Shown one piece after another: positions 1 to 8,226 of a stretch of DNA of 64,000 bases (positions within the stretch are counted from its first letter, which is position 1; the number at the start of each line of letters is the position of its first letter). This stretch comes from Pseudaquidulcibacter sp041917055 (GTDB lineage: Bacteria; Pseudomonadota; Alphaproteobacteria; Caulobacterales; Aquidulcibacteraceae), in contig JAYRYJ010000001.1 of assembly GCA_041917055.1 (NCBI GenBank), positions 519,589-583,588 on the forward strand, in the 5' to 3' direction. A model generated the notes under the pieces. The model searched no databases. It was given only the letters and a program-made list of their open reading frames with translations, and had not been told where the DNA came from. Made by a program: the position numbers and the translations under genes.

Positions 1-175
1 ATTGGCCTGCACCGATAGGATCTTGACCGCGCACGCCTGATGCAACGTCACCATCTGCAATACCTTTCACTTCAAGCGGGTGAAGACCACAAAACTCCGC
101 AATCTGTGCGAATGTTAGGGCAGTATTGTCAATCAACCAGACCGCAGTAGCTTTTGGCATTAAAACTTCTGACAT
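1..175 (-). CDS. trcR: TrcR / DUF1013 cell-cycle regulator, N-terminal part
   Basis: The gene runs off the left edge; only the first 58 codons are present, starting at the ATG at 175. The reverse-strand translation begins MSEVLMPKATAVWLIDNTAL and continues with FCGLHPLEVKGIADGDV, which I recognise as the N-terminus of the alphaproteobacterial DUF1013 family, annotated as the cell-cycle transcriptional regulator TrcR. The segment has helix-turn-helix character. Its divergent neighbour is the riboswitch-controlled permease, so both promoters must lie between about 176 and 318. The 3' end is outside the window. Confidence 0.85.
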   Translation of the reverse strand, partial: MSEVLMPKATAVWLIDNTALTFAQIAEFCGLHPLEVKGIADGDVASGVRGQDPIGAGQ

Positions 176-317
176 AAAATTCTCCGTCTTGTGCATCTGC
201 ACTTTGTAATTTGTAAAATTTCGTGAATAATTCGCTTTATACTCAATGACTATGAATTAAAAGCACCACGCTGTTTTTCGTGGGAATTGACAGCCTAAAA
301 AAAATATCTAAAAGCGC

Positions 318-395
318 CATTCGCTTAGGGGTGGCACTTGTGCCTGAGAAATACCCTTTGAACCTGTTGGGTTAATACCTGCGAAGGGAAGGCAA
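318..395 (+). promoter_or_regulatory. TPP (thiamine pyrophosphate) riboswitch
   Basis: The THI-box landmarks appear in order: AGGGGTGGCA near 326, CTGAGAAATACCC near 343, GAACCTG near 359, and TAATACCTGCGAAGGGAA near 373. The closing P1 helix can form between GCTT near 322 and AAGGC near 389. The purine stretch GAAGGGAAGG at the 3' end of the aptamer is also the only Shine-Dalgarno-like sequence for the ATG at 396, so TPP binding should hide the ribosome site directly. No expression platform is visible between aptamer and gene. The downstream gene is a predicted thiamine-precursor transporter, which fits. Confidence 0.95.
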
Positions 396-1628
396 ATGAA
401 CGATAATACCCGTATTTTTTCTTTTTTCGACAATACCGCTTTATGGTTCTCTTTGGGAACCGGCCTTTTGGTTATGCAGATGGGCTCATTTCTACATGGC
501 GGGATTTTTGGGCTTAATGCGGTCTTGGCGATTTCAATCGGTTCGATAATCGGCGCAATGATTTTGGGGCTTGTCGCGGCAAAAGGGCAAGAAAGCGGCC
601 TTAATAGCGCACAATTAATGACGCAAACCATGGGTAAATCTTTGGCGGCATTACCGATTATTCTGAACATCTTGCAATTAATGGGCTGGACCGCATTTGA
701 ATTTGTAATCATGTCCGAAGGACTGATGGCGATTTTAAGCCAAAAACTCGCGCTTAAAATTGACCCGATTGCTGCAAAAATGGTGTTTGCAGTGATTTTC
801 TCCGGCCTAATGATTTATTTATTGTCTAAACCCATGGTCGGCATTGTGCGCAAAATCGTTTCGAGAATTGCGCTGCCATTGGTGGTATTGTCTTTATTGT
901 GGCTAAGCATTCAATTCGCGCAAAAAATCAATATTTCTGAAATTTTCACCGCAAAAAAAACCGGTGAAATGGGTCTGTTTGCAGCAATTGATTTGGTAAT
1001 TGCCATGCCGATTTCGTGGTTGCCATTGGTGTGCGATTATTCCCGTTTTAGCAAAACCAAAAAATCCGCTTTTGGTGGCACTTTTGCGGGTTATGTGATT
1101 GCTAATATTTGGTGTTATGCGCTTGGATTTATGATTGCCGCCGCACCGCAACAATCTGAGAGTTTTGTCGCGACAATTCTTTTGGCACAGGGTGGATTAA
1201 TCGCGCTTGGCCTGATTCTGTTTGATGAATTTGACAATGCTTATGGCGATTCTTATTCGGCGTCGGTTTCCATTTCTTCCTTATTACCGCAATTAGGGGA
1301 AAAGAATGGCGGAAAAATAATAGTCGCAATTTCTGGTGCTGCGGCGGCATTTTTGCCAATGCATGGCCTTGAACCATTCTTGATACTGCTAAGTTCCATA
1401 TTCATTCCTTTGTTCGGCGTGATTTTGGGGGCAAGTTTTAAAGATGCCAAATTCAATTTTGCGAACCTTCTGATTTGGGTATTGGGAATAATCACCTATC
1501 ATTCCATCTTAAAATTTGCGCCGCAAATTGGGGCCTCTATTCCTTCCTTTGTCTTTGCATTCGTGCTTACAAAGGGTGTAGGGGAATTGCAAAAACGCCA
1601 CGCCTATACTAAAAGCCGCGAAAAATAG
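396..1628 (+). CDS. cytX: CytX-type NCS1 permease, likely hydroxymethylpyrimidine transporter
   Basis: A 410-residue, very hydrophobic protein with about twelve predicted membrane segments, the length and pattern of the nucleobase:cation symporter-1 family. The N-terminus (ALWFSLGTGLLVMQMGSF) resembles the CytX branch, which is commonly thiamine-regulated and thought to import the hydroxymethylpyrimidine (HMP) moiety for thiamine salvage. The TPP riboswitch ending at the start codon is the main reason for choosing HMP over cytosine as substrate. The start follows GAAGGGAAGG with short spacing. yebC follows after 7 bp, so the two may be co-transcribed. The substrate is inference; the family is firm. 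Confidence 0.85.
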   Translation: MNDNTRIFSFFDNTALWFSLGTGLLVMQMGSFLHGGIFGLNAVLAISIGSIIGAMILGLVAAKGQESGLNSAQLMTQTMGKSLAALPIILNILQLMGWTAFEFVIMSEGLMAILSQKLALKIDPIAAKMVFAVIFSGLMIYLLSKPMVGIVRKIVSRIALPLVVLSLLWLSIQFAQKINISEIFTAKKTGEMGLFAAIDLVIAMPISWLPLVCDYSRFSKTKKSAFGGTFAGYVIANIWCYALGFMIAAAPQQSESFVATILLAQGGLIALGLILFDEFDNAYGDSYSASVSISSLLPQLGEKNGGKIIVAISGAAAAFLPMHGLEPFLILLSSIFIPLFGVILGASFKDAKFNFANLLIWVLGIITYHSILKFAPQIGASIPSFVFAFVLTKGVGELQKRHAYTKSREK

Positions 1629-1635
1629 GTTTATC

Positions 1636-2376
1636 ATGGCTGGACATAGCAAATTTAAAAACATCATGCACCGCAAAGGTCGCCAAGACGCGATGAAAGC
1701 GAAAATCTTCACCAAAATCGCGCGTGAAATTACAACTGCGGCAAAACTAGGTTCGACTGACCCGAATATGAACCCACGCTTAAGATTGGCGATTCAAAAC
1801 GGTCGCGCGCAATCAATGCCAAAAGATCGCATTGAACGCGCAATTGCGCAGGCAAGTGCAAATTCGGGCGATGATTATAAATCCGTTCGTTATGAGGGTT
1901 TTGGCCCCGGTGGCGTTGGTATTATTGTCGAAACACTTACCGACAATTTGAACCGCACTGCGGGCAATTTGCGTTCATATTTTTCTAAAAATGGCGGCAA
2001 TTTGGGAACCACCAATTCGGTTACATCCGGCTTTGATAGGGTGGGTGAAATTCGCTATCCGGCAAATATTGCGTCCGAAGATGAAATGATGGAACAGGCA
2101 TTGGACGCAGGTGCCGATGATATAGTTTTTGACGCCGAAGAAGGTCACACAATCACCTGTGCATTTGAAAATCTTTCCGAAGTTTCCACAGCACTCAACG
2201 CCAAATTCGGTGACGCTGAAAGCGCCAATATTATTTGGCGCCCCCACGCAAGCATTGAAGTGAATGGCGACGCGGCAAAAACATTATTGAAACTAATCGA
2301 TATTCTTGAAGAAGATGACGATGTTCAAGACGTTTTCGGCAATTATGAAATGGACGAAAGCGCACTTGAGGCGTGA
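1636..2376 (+). CDS. yebC: YebC/PmpR family protein
   Basis: A 246-residue full-length member of the YebC/TACO1 family. The start MAGHSKFKNIMHRKGRQDA is the family signature, followed by the acidic middle and the C-terminal half ending in VQDVFGNYEMDESALEA. Members act as DNA-binding regulators (PmpR) or as ribosome-associated factors that help translation through proline stretches. In many bacteria yebC sits beside ruvC; here it follows the permease by 7 bp and is convergent with trpS. No strong Shine-Dalgarno precedes the ATG (GGTTTATC), so translation may be coupled to the upstream gene. Confidence 0.95.
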   Translation: MAGHSKFKNIMHRKGRQDAMKAKIFTKIAREITTAAKLGSTDPNMNPRLRLAIQNGRAQSMPKDRIERAIAQASANSGDDYKSVRYEGFGPGGVGIIVETLTDNLNRTAGNLRSYFSKNGGNLGTTNSVTSGFDRVGEIRYPANIASEDEMMEQALDAGADDIVFDAEEGHTITCAFENLSEVSTALNAKFGDAESANIIWRPHASIEVNGDAAKTLLKLIDILEEDDDVQDVFGNYEMDESALEA

Positions 2377-2397
2377 GAATATTTTTAGATTGAGTCT

Positions 2398-2466
2398 CAA
2401 TAGATTGTTGTAGTGTGCGACAATTGAGTGCAATTGTTAGCGAGGGTCTTTATGGGCAGATATGCC
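2398..2466. repeat. Dispersed palindromic repeat, copy A (left half only)
   Basis: Begins with CAATAGATTGTTG, close to the terminal CAATAGGTTGTTG of copy C, and runs through GAGGGTCTTTATGGGCAG to ATGCC, where it stops against the trpS stop codon. Only the left half and the loop of the roughly 122-bp element are present. It lies between the convergent yebC and trpS genes. Confidence 0.7.
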
Positions 2467-2469
2467 AAA

Positions 2470-3510
2470 TTACGCCCAAAAGCCGACTATTTCTTTGACC
2501 TGCTTTAGGATTGGTTGTGCGATACTATCGGCTTTGTCACGACCTTTGGCGAGGATTTTATCGATTTCGGTCTCGTCACTCATTAATTCGCGCATTCTAT
2601 TGGTGATTGGCGCAAGTTTTTCGACCGCTAAATCCGCGAGCTTGGGTTTGAATATTCCAAAACCCGCGCCCGAAAACTCATTGACGACCGCTTCTTTCGT
2701 GGTTTCGGAAAGCGCGGCGTAAATACCGACCAAATTGTCAACTTCGGGTCTTTCTTTCAAATCCTCTAGGCTATTTGGCATTGGGAATTGATCGGTGCGC
2801 GCTTTTTTGAATTTACGCGCGATTGTGTCGGCATCATCATTGAGATTGATGCGTGATAAATCCGCAGGGTCGGATTTTGACATTTTCTTTGTGCCGTCTT
2901 GCAAATTCATCACTCTTGCGGCGGGGCCGCCGATTAATGGTTCAGGCTGGGGAAAAAAGCCGCGCGCTTTGAAATCACTATTGAATCTTGCGGCAATGTC
3001 GCGTGCTAATTCCAAATGCTGCTTTTGATCTTCACCGACCGGAACATGTGTCGCTTTATAAGCAAGAATATCAGCCGCCATCAAAACCGGATAATCAAAC
3101 AGACCGACCGACATTCTTTCAGAATTTTCGCCGGCTTTGTCTTTGAATTGGGTCATTCTTTCAAGCCAGCCCATGCGCGCAACGCAATTCAAAATCCAAG
3201 CAAGTTCAGCATGTGCACTTACGGTCGATTGAACAAAAATCGCTGATTTTTCGGGATCGATACCCGCCGCCAAATACGCGCACGCCACCTCTAGCGTTTG
3301 TGCGCGCAACATTTTTGGGTCTTGCGGCAAAGTTATGGCATGCAAATCAACAACACAAAACAGGCTTTCCATTTCGTGCTGAATGGAAACAAAGCGTTTT
3401 ATCGCACCCAAATAATTGCCCAAATGAATATTTGCCGTTGGCTGAACACCAGAAAAAACCCTTGCGTATTTGGGTTTTGCTATTGTTTGAATATCGTCTT
3501 GCATTTCCAT
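2470..3510 (-). CDS. trpS: Tryptophanyl-tRNA synthetase
   Basis: A class I aminoacyl-tRNA synthetase charging tRNA-Trp. The N-terminal HIGH-type motif is seen as SGVQPTANIHLGNYLGA and the KMSKS loop as DGTKKMSKSDPAD; the length of about 346 residues is normal for bacterial TrpS. The reading frame extends upstream to a TTG at 3516; ATGs at 3510 and 3504 are better starts, though none has a strong Shine-Dalgarno. The C-terminal end abuts truncated repeat copy A, so the trpS stop may lie at an old repeat boundary. Confidence 0.95.
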   Translation of the reverse strand: MEMQDDIQTIAKPKYARVFSGVQPTANIHLGNYLGAIKRFVSIQHEMESLFCVVDLHAITLPQDPKMLRAQTLEVACAYLAAGIDPEKSAIFVQSTVSAHAELAWILNCVARMGWLERMTQFKDKAGENSERMSVGLFDYPVLMAADILAYKATHVPVGEDQKQHLELARDIAARFNSDFKARGFFPQPEPLIGGPAARVMNLQDGTKKMSKSDPADLSRINLNDDADTIARKFKKARTDQFPMPNSLEDLKERPEVDNLVGIYAALSETTKEAVVNEFSGAGFGIFKPKLADLAVEKLAPITNRMRELMSDETEIDKILAKGRDKADSIAQPILKQVKEIVGFWA

Positions 3511-3596
3511 TACCAAATTTTGTGTGGGTCTATATTAAATCCATAAAAAACAAAAGCCAAAAAAACTCTAACCCGCGGCAGATTGATTAAATTCAG

Positions 3597-4124
3597 AAAT
3601 TTGAAAGTCCTTTAGTTCGGCAAGATATTCTTCTTTGTTTATCAGACCAACACAAGGATCGGCGCCATTTGCAATGCGATGGGGAATAATGATTGCTGGT
3701 ATGTGGGGGGGGCGGCCCGTCGCTATTCTTGGCAATTATGAACCAATTTTTTGGTTTTTTGTCTCCCATTTTTATCTATGCCGCGCAAAATAACATGCAT
3801 TCCGCCATCATCTGAACCCAAGGGATTAAGAAAATCAGCTATTTTTAACATTGGTTCGGCGAATTTTGCTAAATTAATCGGTAATCCCCATCGAACCAGA
3901 TAAGAAAGCGACCATAATACAAGATGCAGGATTGGCAATTCTAGGCCCGCCGAGAAGCGAATTTTTCCAATCCCATATTTTTCGGGCAGTAAATCAAGGT
4001 CGGGAATGTCGCAATTCGCCATAAATCGAAACCTGATTTCGGGGTATTTTTGTGCATAAATATCTTGCCAACCGTATGCATTATCATTTCCTGCAAAAGG
4101 TTTTAGCTTTTTGCCGACCTTGGG
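3597..4124 (-). pseudogene. Decayed C-terminal copy of the saccharopine-dehydrogenase-like gene
   Basis: This stretch closely matches the 3' half of the intact gene at 4724-5812, from the codons for GKKLRPFAGN down to the C-terminus (DEYLYELKGF in the intact gene, EEYLAELKDF here). Homology stops abruptly near 4124, so the N-terminal Rossmann half is absent. The frame is broken in an A run near 3755 and again at a run of eight G at 3705-3712. The middle block, about residues 205-310 of the parent, is much better conserved than the tail. It looks like a tandem duplicate, 5'-truncated and decaying; the 159-residue gene at 4189-4668 separates the copies. Confidence 0.85.
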
Positions 4125-4188
4125 CTTGTCAATAAAAATGCCCGCGCCTAATTAAAACCAATTGGTAATTAAAAGTCCGAGGCTTAAT

Positions 4189-4668
4189 ATGGGAATTGTT
4201 CTGGTTGTTGGTGTTTTGGTTGCGGCTTTGTTTCTTATAATCCCCGATTATAAGTGGGAATTTGACCGCAATAATCAAAGTTTTTCATTTTCTACCAAAA
4301 AATCACTTGATAAAGATTGGAACAAACATTGGTCGGTACCATTGGGTGACATTTCTTCATTTGAAGAGCGTGTTTATGAAGAAATAACAAGTGGATATGA
4401 CAATGAGACAAGCAATATATCAAAAACCAGATTTACATTAGCAATTCTAAGAAACGGCGACAAGCGTCGCATCGATCGCCACGAAAAAAGCTGGAAAGTG
4501 GATAGTAGCGCAAATCCAGTCACTTCTGAAAATCGCGCAAAAATGAATGCATTTCTTACAAATCAAGAAGCCAATCTTGTGATTATTAATAATAGGATCG
4601 TTTTGCGCTCTTTATTGATTGTTTTCTTCTTAATCCCTTTGTTTCTATTATTTATGGGTCTAATTTAG
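4189..4668 (+). CDS. Hypothetical two-pass membrane protein
   Basis: About 159 residues. The ATG at 4189 is preferred over the TTG at 4162 because GAGG precedes it by six bases. A hydrophobic segment spans residues 1-18 (MGIVLVVGVLVAALFLII) and a second the last 20 residues; the polar middle of about 110 residues would be periplasmic or cytoplasmic. I recognise no domain. It is inserted between the intact dehydrogenase gene and its decayed copy, on the opposite strand to both, so it may have arrived with or after the duplication. Confidence 0.65.
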   Translation: MGIVLVVGVLVAALFLIIPDYKWEFDRNNQSFSFSTKKSLDKDWNKHWSVPLGDISSFEERVYEEITSGYDNETSNISKTRFTLAILRNGDKRRIDRHEKSWKVDSSANPVTSENRAKMNAFLTNQEANLVIINNRIVLRSLLIVFFLIPLFLLFMGLI

Positions 4669-4723
4669 CCCGTCACTACAAGGGATTTGGGTGCCTCTGC
4701 CTCTATTAAACAGGTTATATTTT

Positions 4724-5812
4724 TTAAGAGAGCCTATATTCCTTGATATGAAAGCCCTTTAATTCATAAAGGTATTCGTCTTTTTTTATAATGCCGACAC
4801 ATGGATATGAACCGCTTGGCTGATTCATACCTGAGGCTAAGCGATGCGCCAAAATAATTGCCGGAATTGTAGGGATTTGCGGCCCGTCGCCATTCTTGGC
4901 GACAATGAACCATTTGACTTCTTTGTATTTGCCATTTTCCCCAATTCCGCGCAACATGACATGCATTCCGCCATCATCGGAACCCAAGGGATTAAGAAAA
5001 TCAGCTATTTTTAACATTGGTTCGGCGAATTTCGCTAAATTAATCGGTAATCCCCATCGAACCAGATAAGAAAGCGACCATAATCCAAGATGCAGGATTG
5101 GCAATTCAAGCCCCGCCGAGAAACGGATTTTTCTAATCCCATATTTCTCGGGCAATAAATCAAGATCGGGAATGTCGCAATTCGCCATAAATCGAAACCC
5201 GATTTCGGGGTATTTTTGCGCATAAATATCTTGCCAACCAAAGGCATAGTTATTTCCTGCAAAAGGTCTTAGCTTTTTGCCGACATAGGACAAAATTCCC
5301 TTAGTCGTGGCAATTCCGCGTTCCGCCCTTTGACCGGGCGCAATACCATAGACCATTTCGTCGATTTGCGTGAAATCATCTTTAAACGCCTCAATAATTG
5401 CCGATGATAGGCACGGAACCGTGCTTGCGCCCGAAATTATTGCGACACCTGCCAATTTCGCTCTTTCATCCAAAATCGAAATATCTCGGACAAAATCGCG
5501 CCCGTCCGCTAAATCTATATAATTGACTTTGTTGGCGATGCAGGATTCCGCGATTGAATAATCGGCGCCTTGAAACGGCCCACAAGTATTGATTATGACA
5601 CATGGCTTAAATTCTTTCAGCTTGGTATCAAGTTCTTTATTTACATCAAAAGCGCAAAATTGGGCGTATTCCCCTAATTCGTCCGCGAGGCCTTTTGCTT
5701 TATCTTCATTGCGACCGGCGATAATAATAGGTACTTGCTTTTTCACTAAGGCGCGCGCGATGCGTTTTCCGAAATTGCCATAACCACCGAGAATAAGCAC
5801 TTTTTCAGTCAT
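4724..5812 (-). CDS. Saccharopine dehydrogenase-like NAD(P)-binding protein
   Basis: A 362-residue protein with an N-terminal Rossmann fold (VLILGGYGNFGKRIARAL, residues 5-22) followed by AGRNEDKA and CGPFQGADYSIAE, typical of the saccharopine dehydrogenase NADP-binding family. The family includes lysine-pathway enzymes, but most bacterial paralogues of this kind have no assigned substrate. It overlaps the DUF4166 gene by 8 bp and so is translationally coupled to it; a DUF2269 membrane protein is divergent next door. These three families often occur together, which suggests a membrane-linked redox function rather than lysine metabolism. A decayed partial copy lies 0.6 kb downstream. Confidence 0.8.
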   Translation of the reverse strand: MTEKVLILGGYGNFGKRIARALVKKQVPIIIAGRNEDKAKGLADELGEYAQFCAFDVNKELDTKLKEFKPCVIINTCGPFQGADYSIAESCIANKVNYIDLADGRDFVRDISILDERAKLAGVAIISGASTVPCLSSAIIEAFKDDFTQIDEMVYGIAPGQRAERGIATTKGILSYVGKKLRPFAGNNYAFGWQDIYAQKYPEIGFRFMANCDIPDLDLLPEKYGIRKIRFSAGLELPILHLGLWSLSYLVRWGLPINLAKFAEPMLKIADFLNPLGSDDGGMHVMLRGIGENGKYKEVKWFIVAKNGDGPQIPTIPAIILAHRLASGMNQPSGSYPCVGIIKKDEYLYELKGFHIKEYRLS

Positions 5813-6416
5813 TTTGTTGCACCGAAATTATTTGAAACCTGCCGCTATATCCGTATAACTTACCAAAAATACTATGGCGCATTTCCATATACATTGCGAA
5901 ATTATCATTATCGATCGCGGTTTCGTAGGCCATGCCTTTGCCAAACAGTAATTCAAGCGGAAGGCGGATAATTTTGCCGAATAATTTGATGCAATATGCC
6001 TTGTGGCGCAAATTTACTTTTTCACCGTCATAATCAAAACTGCAAAGCCAACCTATTCCGCTTTTAGTGAATTCGACCACTTCATTGCCACTTAAATATT
6101 CAAGTCGCGAATTAAAGATCGCCATTTTGCCGTTTTGATATTCAACCCGTCGATTAAAGCGAAAATGATTGTCATTTTTGTGCGAAACAAAATCTACCTT
6201 GCAAACCGCGCCTTTACCCGAATAAGGTAATAAAGTGCCAAAATGCGATAAAGGCGGCGCAAATAATCTTAATGCGGGCGCAATTTCAATTTCAAGACTT
6301 CCGATTGTTTTAGTAATATCATTTGAAAAGCCACGATTGGCATAATGCTTTTTAAAAACAATCGGCAATTTTTCCCAATCCGCACCAAAAATATTTTGGA
6401 AAATGACTTCTTTCAT
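5805..6416 (-). CDS. DUF4166 domain protein
   Basis: A 203-residue soluble protein matching the DUF4166 pattern: an N-terminal FQNIFGADWEKLP, a middle rich in Phe and Asn, and a C-terminal Tyr/Gly repeat (GKLYGYSGRFQI). DUF4166 is frequently fused or adjacent to saccharopine-dehydrogenase-like proteins, as here, where it is the first gene of a two-gene unit overlapping the next by 8 bp. Function is unknown. Only about 40 bp separates its start from the divergent DUF2269 gene, so the two promoters must overlap. Confidence 0.75.
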   Translation of the reverse strand: MKEVIFQNIFGADWEKLPIVFKKHYANRGFSNDITKTIGSLEIEIAPALRLFAPPLSHFGTLLPYSGKGAVCKVDFVSHKNDNHFRFNRRVEYQNGKMAIFNSRLEYLSGNEVVEFTKSGIGWLCSFDYDGEKVNLRHKAYCIKLFGKIIRLPLELLFGKGMAYETAIDNDNFAMYMEMRHSIFGKLYGYSGRFQIISVQQND

Positions 6417-6457
6417 AGAATGCTTTATTACACTTTTTCAAAGCATTGGGAATCACT

Positions 6458-6919
6458 TTGGATTATTTGACCATCAAATGGATACATATTTTGAGTTCCA
6501 CAATATTGTTCGGGACCGGAATTGGTATCGCCTTTTTCATGTTTATCGCCAATTTGAAAGGCGATATTCATGCCAAAGTATTTGCGTCAAAAACCTTGGT
6601 TTTGGCGGATTTTCTATTCACCACGCCTGCGGTGATCGTCCAGTTTTTTAGCGGGATCGCTTTGGTAATAATGGGCGGTCATGGTTTTGACGCCACTTTT
6701 GTGTTTTGGGGACTTATTCTTTATTTTTTTGCAGGTAGCTGTTGGTTGCCCGTGGTTTGGATGCAAATGAAAATGCGCGATATGGCGGTTATAGCCCTAA
6801 AAGAAAACATGCCGTTACCAAAAAAATATTGGGACTATAATCGCGCATGGATTATCCTTGGCGCGCTTGCCTTCCCTGCTTTAGTTCTGGTTTTTTATCT
6901 TATGGTTTTTAAGCCATAG
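6458..6919 (+). CDS. DUF2269 integral membrane protein
   Basis: About 153 residues with four hydrophobic segments. The sequence DYLTIKWIHILSSTILFGTG is the usual N-terminus of DUF2269 proteins, so I place the start at the TTG at 6458, which has GGGAA six to ten bases upstream; an in-frame TTG at 6446 is the alternative. Conserved His14-type and Trp residues lie in the first helix. The role is unknown; the gene is divergent from the DUF4166/dehydrogenase pair. Its 3' end overlaps the convergent nrdB gene by 11 bp. Confidence 0.8.
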   Translation: MDYLTIKWIHILSSTILFGTGIGIAFFMFIANLKGDIHAKVFASKTLVLADFLFTTPAVIVQFFSGIALVIMGGHGFDATFVFWGLILYFFAGSCWLPVVWMQMKMRDMAVIALKENMPLPKKYWDYNRAWIILGALAFPALVLVFYLMVFKP

Positions 6920-7949
6920 ATTCGCTTTCCTTTTTCTTTTCTTGCATTTTGTCGAAATTGGCCCAAACGCCATCGCCGCCGCCCCAATCACCGCGAGTTG
7001 CACCTTTTGAATATTCGGTTGCGCGTGCTTCAAAGAAATTGGCGTGTTCAACACCGTTTAATAGTGGCGACAACCATGGAAGTGGGTGGTCGGTTACACC
7101 ATAAATCGGTGGCAATTCCAGTTGGGTCAGGCGCCAATCGGCAATATAGCGAATATATTGTTTTATATCGTCGGCAGTCATGCCCTGAACCGGACCCATT
7201 TCAAATGCCAATTCGATAAATTTATCTTCAAGGCCAACTGTATGGCGGCAATTTTCAACAATATCGTCTTTCACCGCCTGGGTTAATGCGCCAGTTTCTT
7301 TTGCGAAGGCGTGGAACATTTTAATCATACCCTCACAATGCAAGGATTCATCGCGAACCGACCAGGTTACAATCTGTCCCATGCCTTTCATTTTATTGAA
7401 ACGCGGGAAATTCATAAGCATGGCGAAAGACGCGAACAATTGCAAACCTTCGGTAAATGCACCGAACATTGCCAAAGTGCGCAAAATATCGCCATCGGTT
7501 TCAACGCCGAAAGTCTGCATATAATCATGCTTATCTTTCATGGCCTTATATTCCAAAAACGCCGTAAATTCGGTGTCGGGCATGCCGATGGTTTCAAGCA
7601 ATAAAGCATAAGCGGCAATATGAATGGTTTCCATATTGGAAAATGCCGACAACATCATTTTAATTTCGGTCGGTTTGAAAACGCGTGAATAACGTTCCAT
7701 ATAATTGTCATTAACTTCGACGTCGCTTTGGGTGAAAAAGCGAAAAATATGGGTCAATAAATTGCGCTCATGGTCATTTAGTTTGGTTGCCCAATCCTTG
7801 CAGTCTTCGCCCAGTGGCACTTCTTCCGGCAACCAATGCACGCGTTGCTGTTGTTGCCAAAAATCATAGGCCCAAGGATAGCGAAACGGCTTATAAGCGT
7901 AAGAAGGTGTTAAAAGGCCGCATTGCGAAAGTTTGGAAACCTTATCCAT
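6909..7949 (-). CDS. nrdB: Class I ribonucleotide reductase, beta subunit
   Basis: The radical-generating small subunit of ribonucleotide reductase, about 346 residues. With the start at 7949 the di-iron ligands fall at Asp76, Glu107, His110, Glu167, Glu201 and His204, with the same spacings as the E. coli ligands, and the radical tyrosine is Tyr114 (METIHIAAY). The ATG at 7949 is chosen because GGGG lies six bases upstream, while the alternative ATG at 7961 has no Shine-Dalgarno and would fall inside an NrdR box. The partner nrdA is not in this window. The 3' end overlaps DUF2269 by 11 bp. Confidence 0.95.
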   Translation of the reverse strand: MDKVSKLSQCGLLTPSYAYKPFRYPWAYDFWQQQQRVHWLPEEVPLGEDCKDWATKLNDHERNLLTHIFRFFTQSDVEVNDNYMERYSRVFKPTEIKMMLSAFSNMETIHIAAYALLLETIGMPDTEFTAFLEYKAMKDKHDYMQTFGVETDGDILRTLAMFGAFTEGLQLFASFAMLMNFPRFNKMKGMGQIVTWSVRDESLHCEGMIKMFHAFAKETGALTQAVKDDIVENCRHTVGLEDKFIELAFEMGPVQGMTADDIKQYIRYIADWRLTQLELPPIYGVTDHPLPWLSPLLNGVEHANFFEARATEYSKGATRGDWGGGDGVWANFDKMQEKKKESESMA

Positions 7950-7954
7950 AAAAT

Positions 7955-8001
7955 GCCCCATATATTGTGTGATTATATCAAAGATAGACTATATATTGAG
8001 T
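7955..8001 (-). promoter_or_regulatory. Pair of NrdR boxes upstream of nrdB
   Basis: Two sites resembling the 16-bp NrdR palindrome ACACWATATATWGTGT. The distal site at 7986-8001 reads AGACTATATATTGAGT, matching at 14 of 16 positions. The proximal site at 7955-7970, read on the minus strand, starts ACACAATATAT but its other half is degenerate (GGGGC). The starts are 31 bp apart, about three helical turns, which is the arrangement known for NrdR repression of nrd genes. The proximal box contains the nrdB Shine-Dalgarno. Confidence 0.8.
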
Positions 8002-8081
8002 GATTTGCGAAAATAAAAAATTCCTTTTCGCAGAATATCCCCAATTTTAGATTTTTGTTGCGACCATTATGTGTGGAATCT

Positions 8082-8205
8082 CAGTAGATTGTTAAAGTTT
8101 TGGGTTTTGAATGCAATAGCTTTGGAAGGTCTTATTGGGCAAGGGTGCCATAAAAAACTCTCCCACCCATTGCCTTTCATCACAACAAACAGAAACAACA
8201 TATTG
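8082..8205. repeat. Dispersed palindromic repeat, copy B (full length, degenerate)
   Basis: A 124-bp copy bounded by CAGTAGATTGTT on the left and AACATATTG on the right, the degenerate terminal inverted repeats of the family. The core GGAAGGTCTTATTGGGC followed by GCCATAAAAAACTCTCC is an imperfect version of the perfect hairpin in copy C. It fills most of the gap between nrdB and the next gene. Confidence 0.75.
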
Positions 8206-8226
8206 AAAATTGATAAGGGCACTAAC

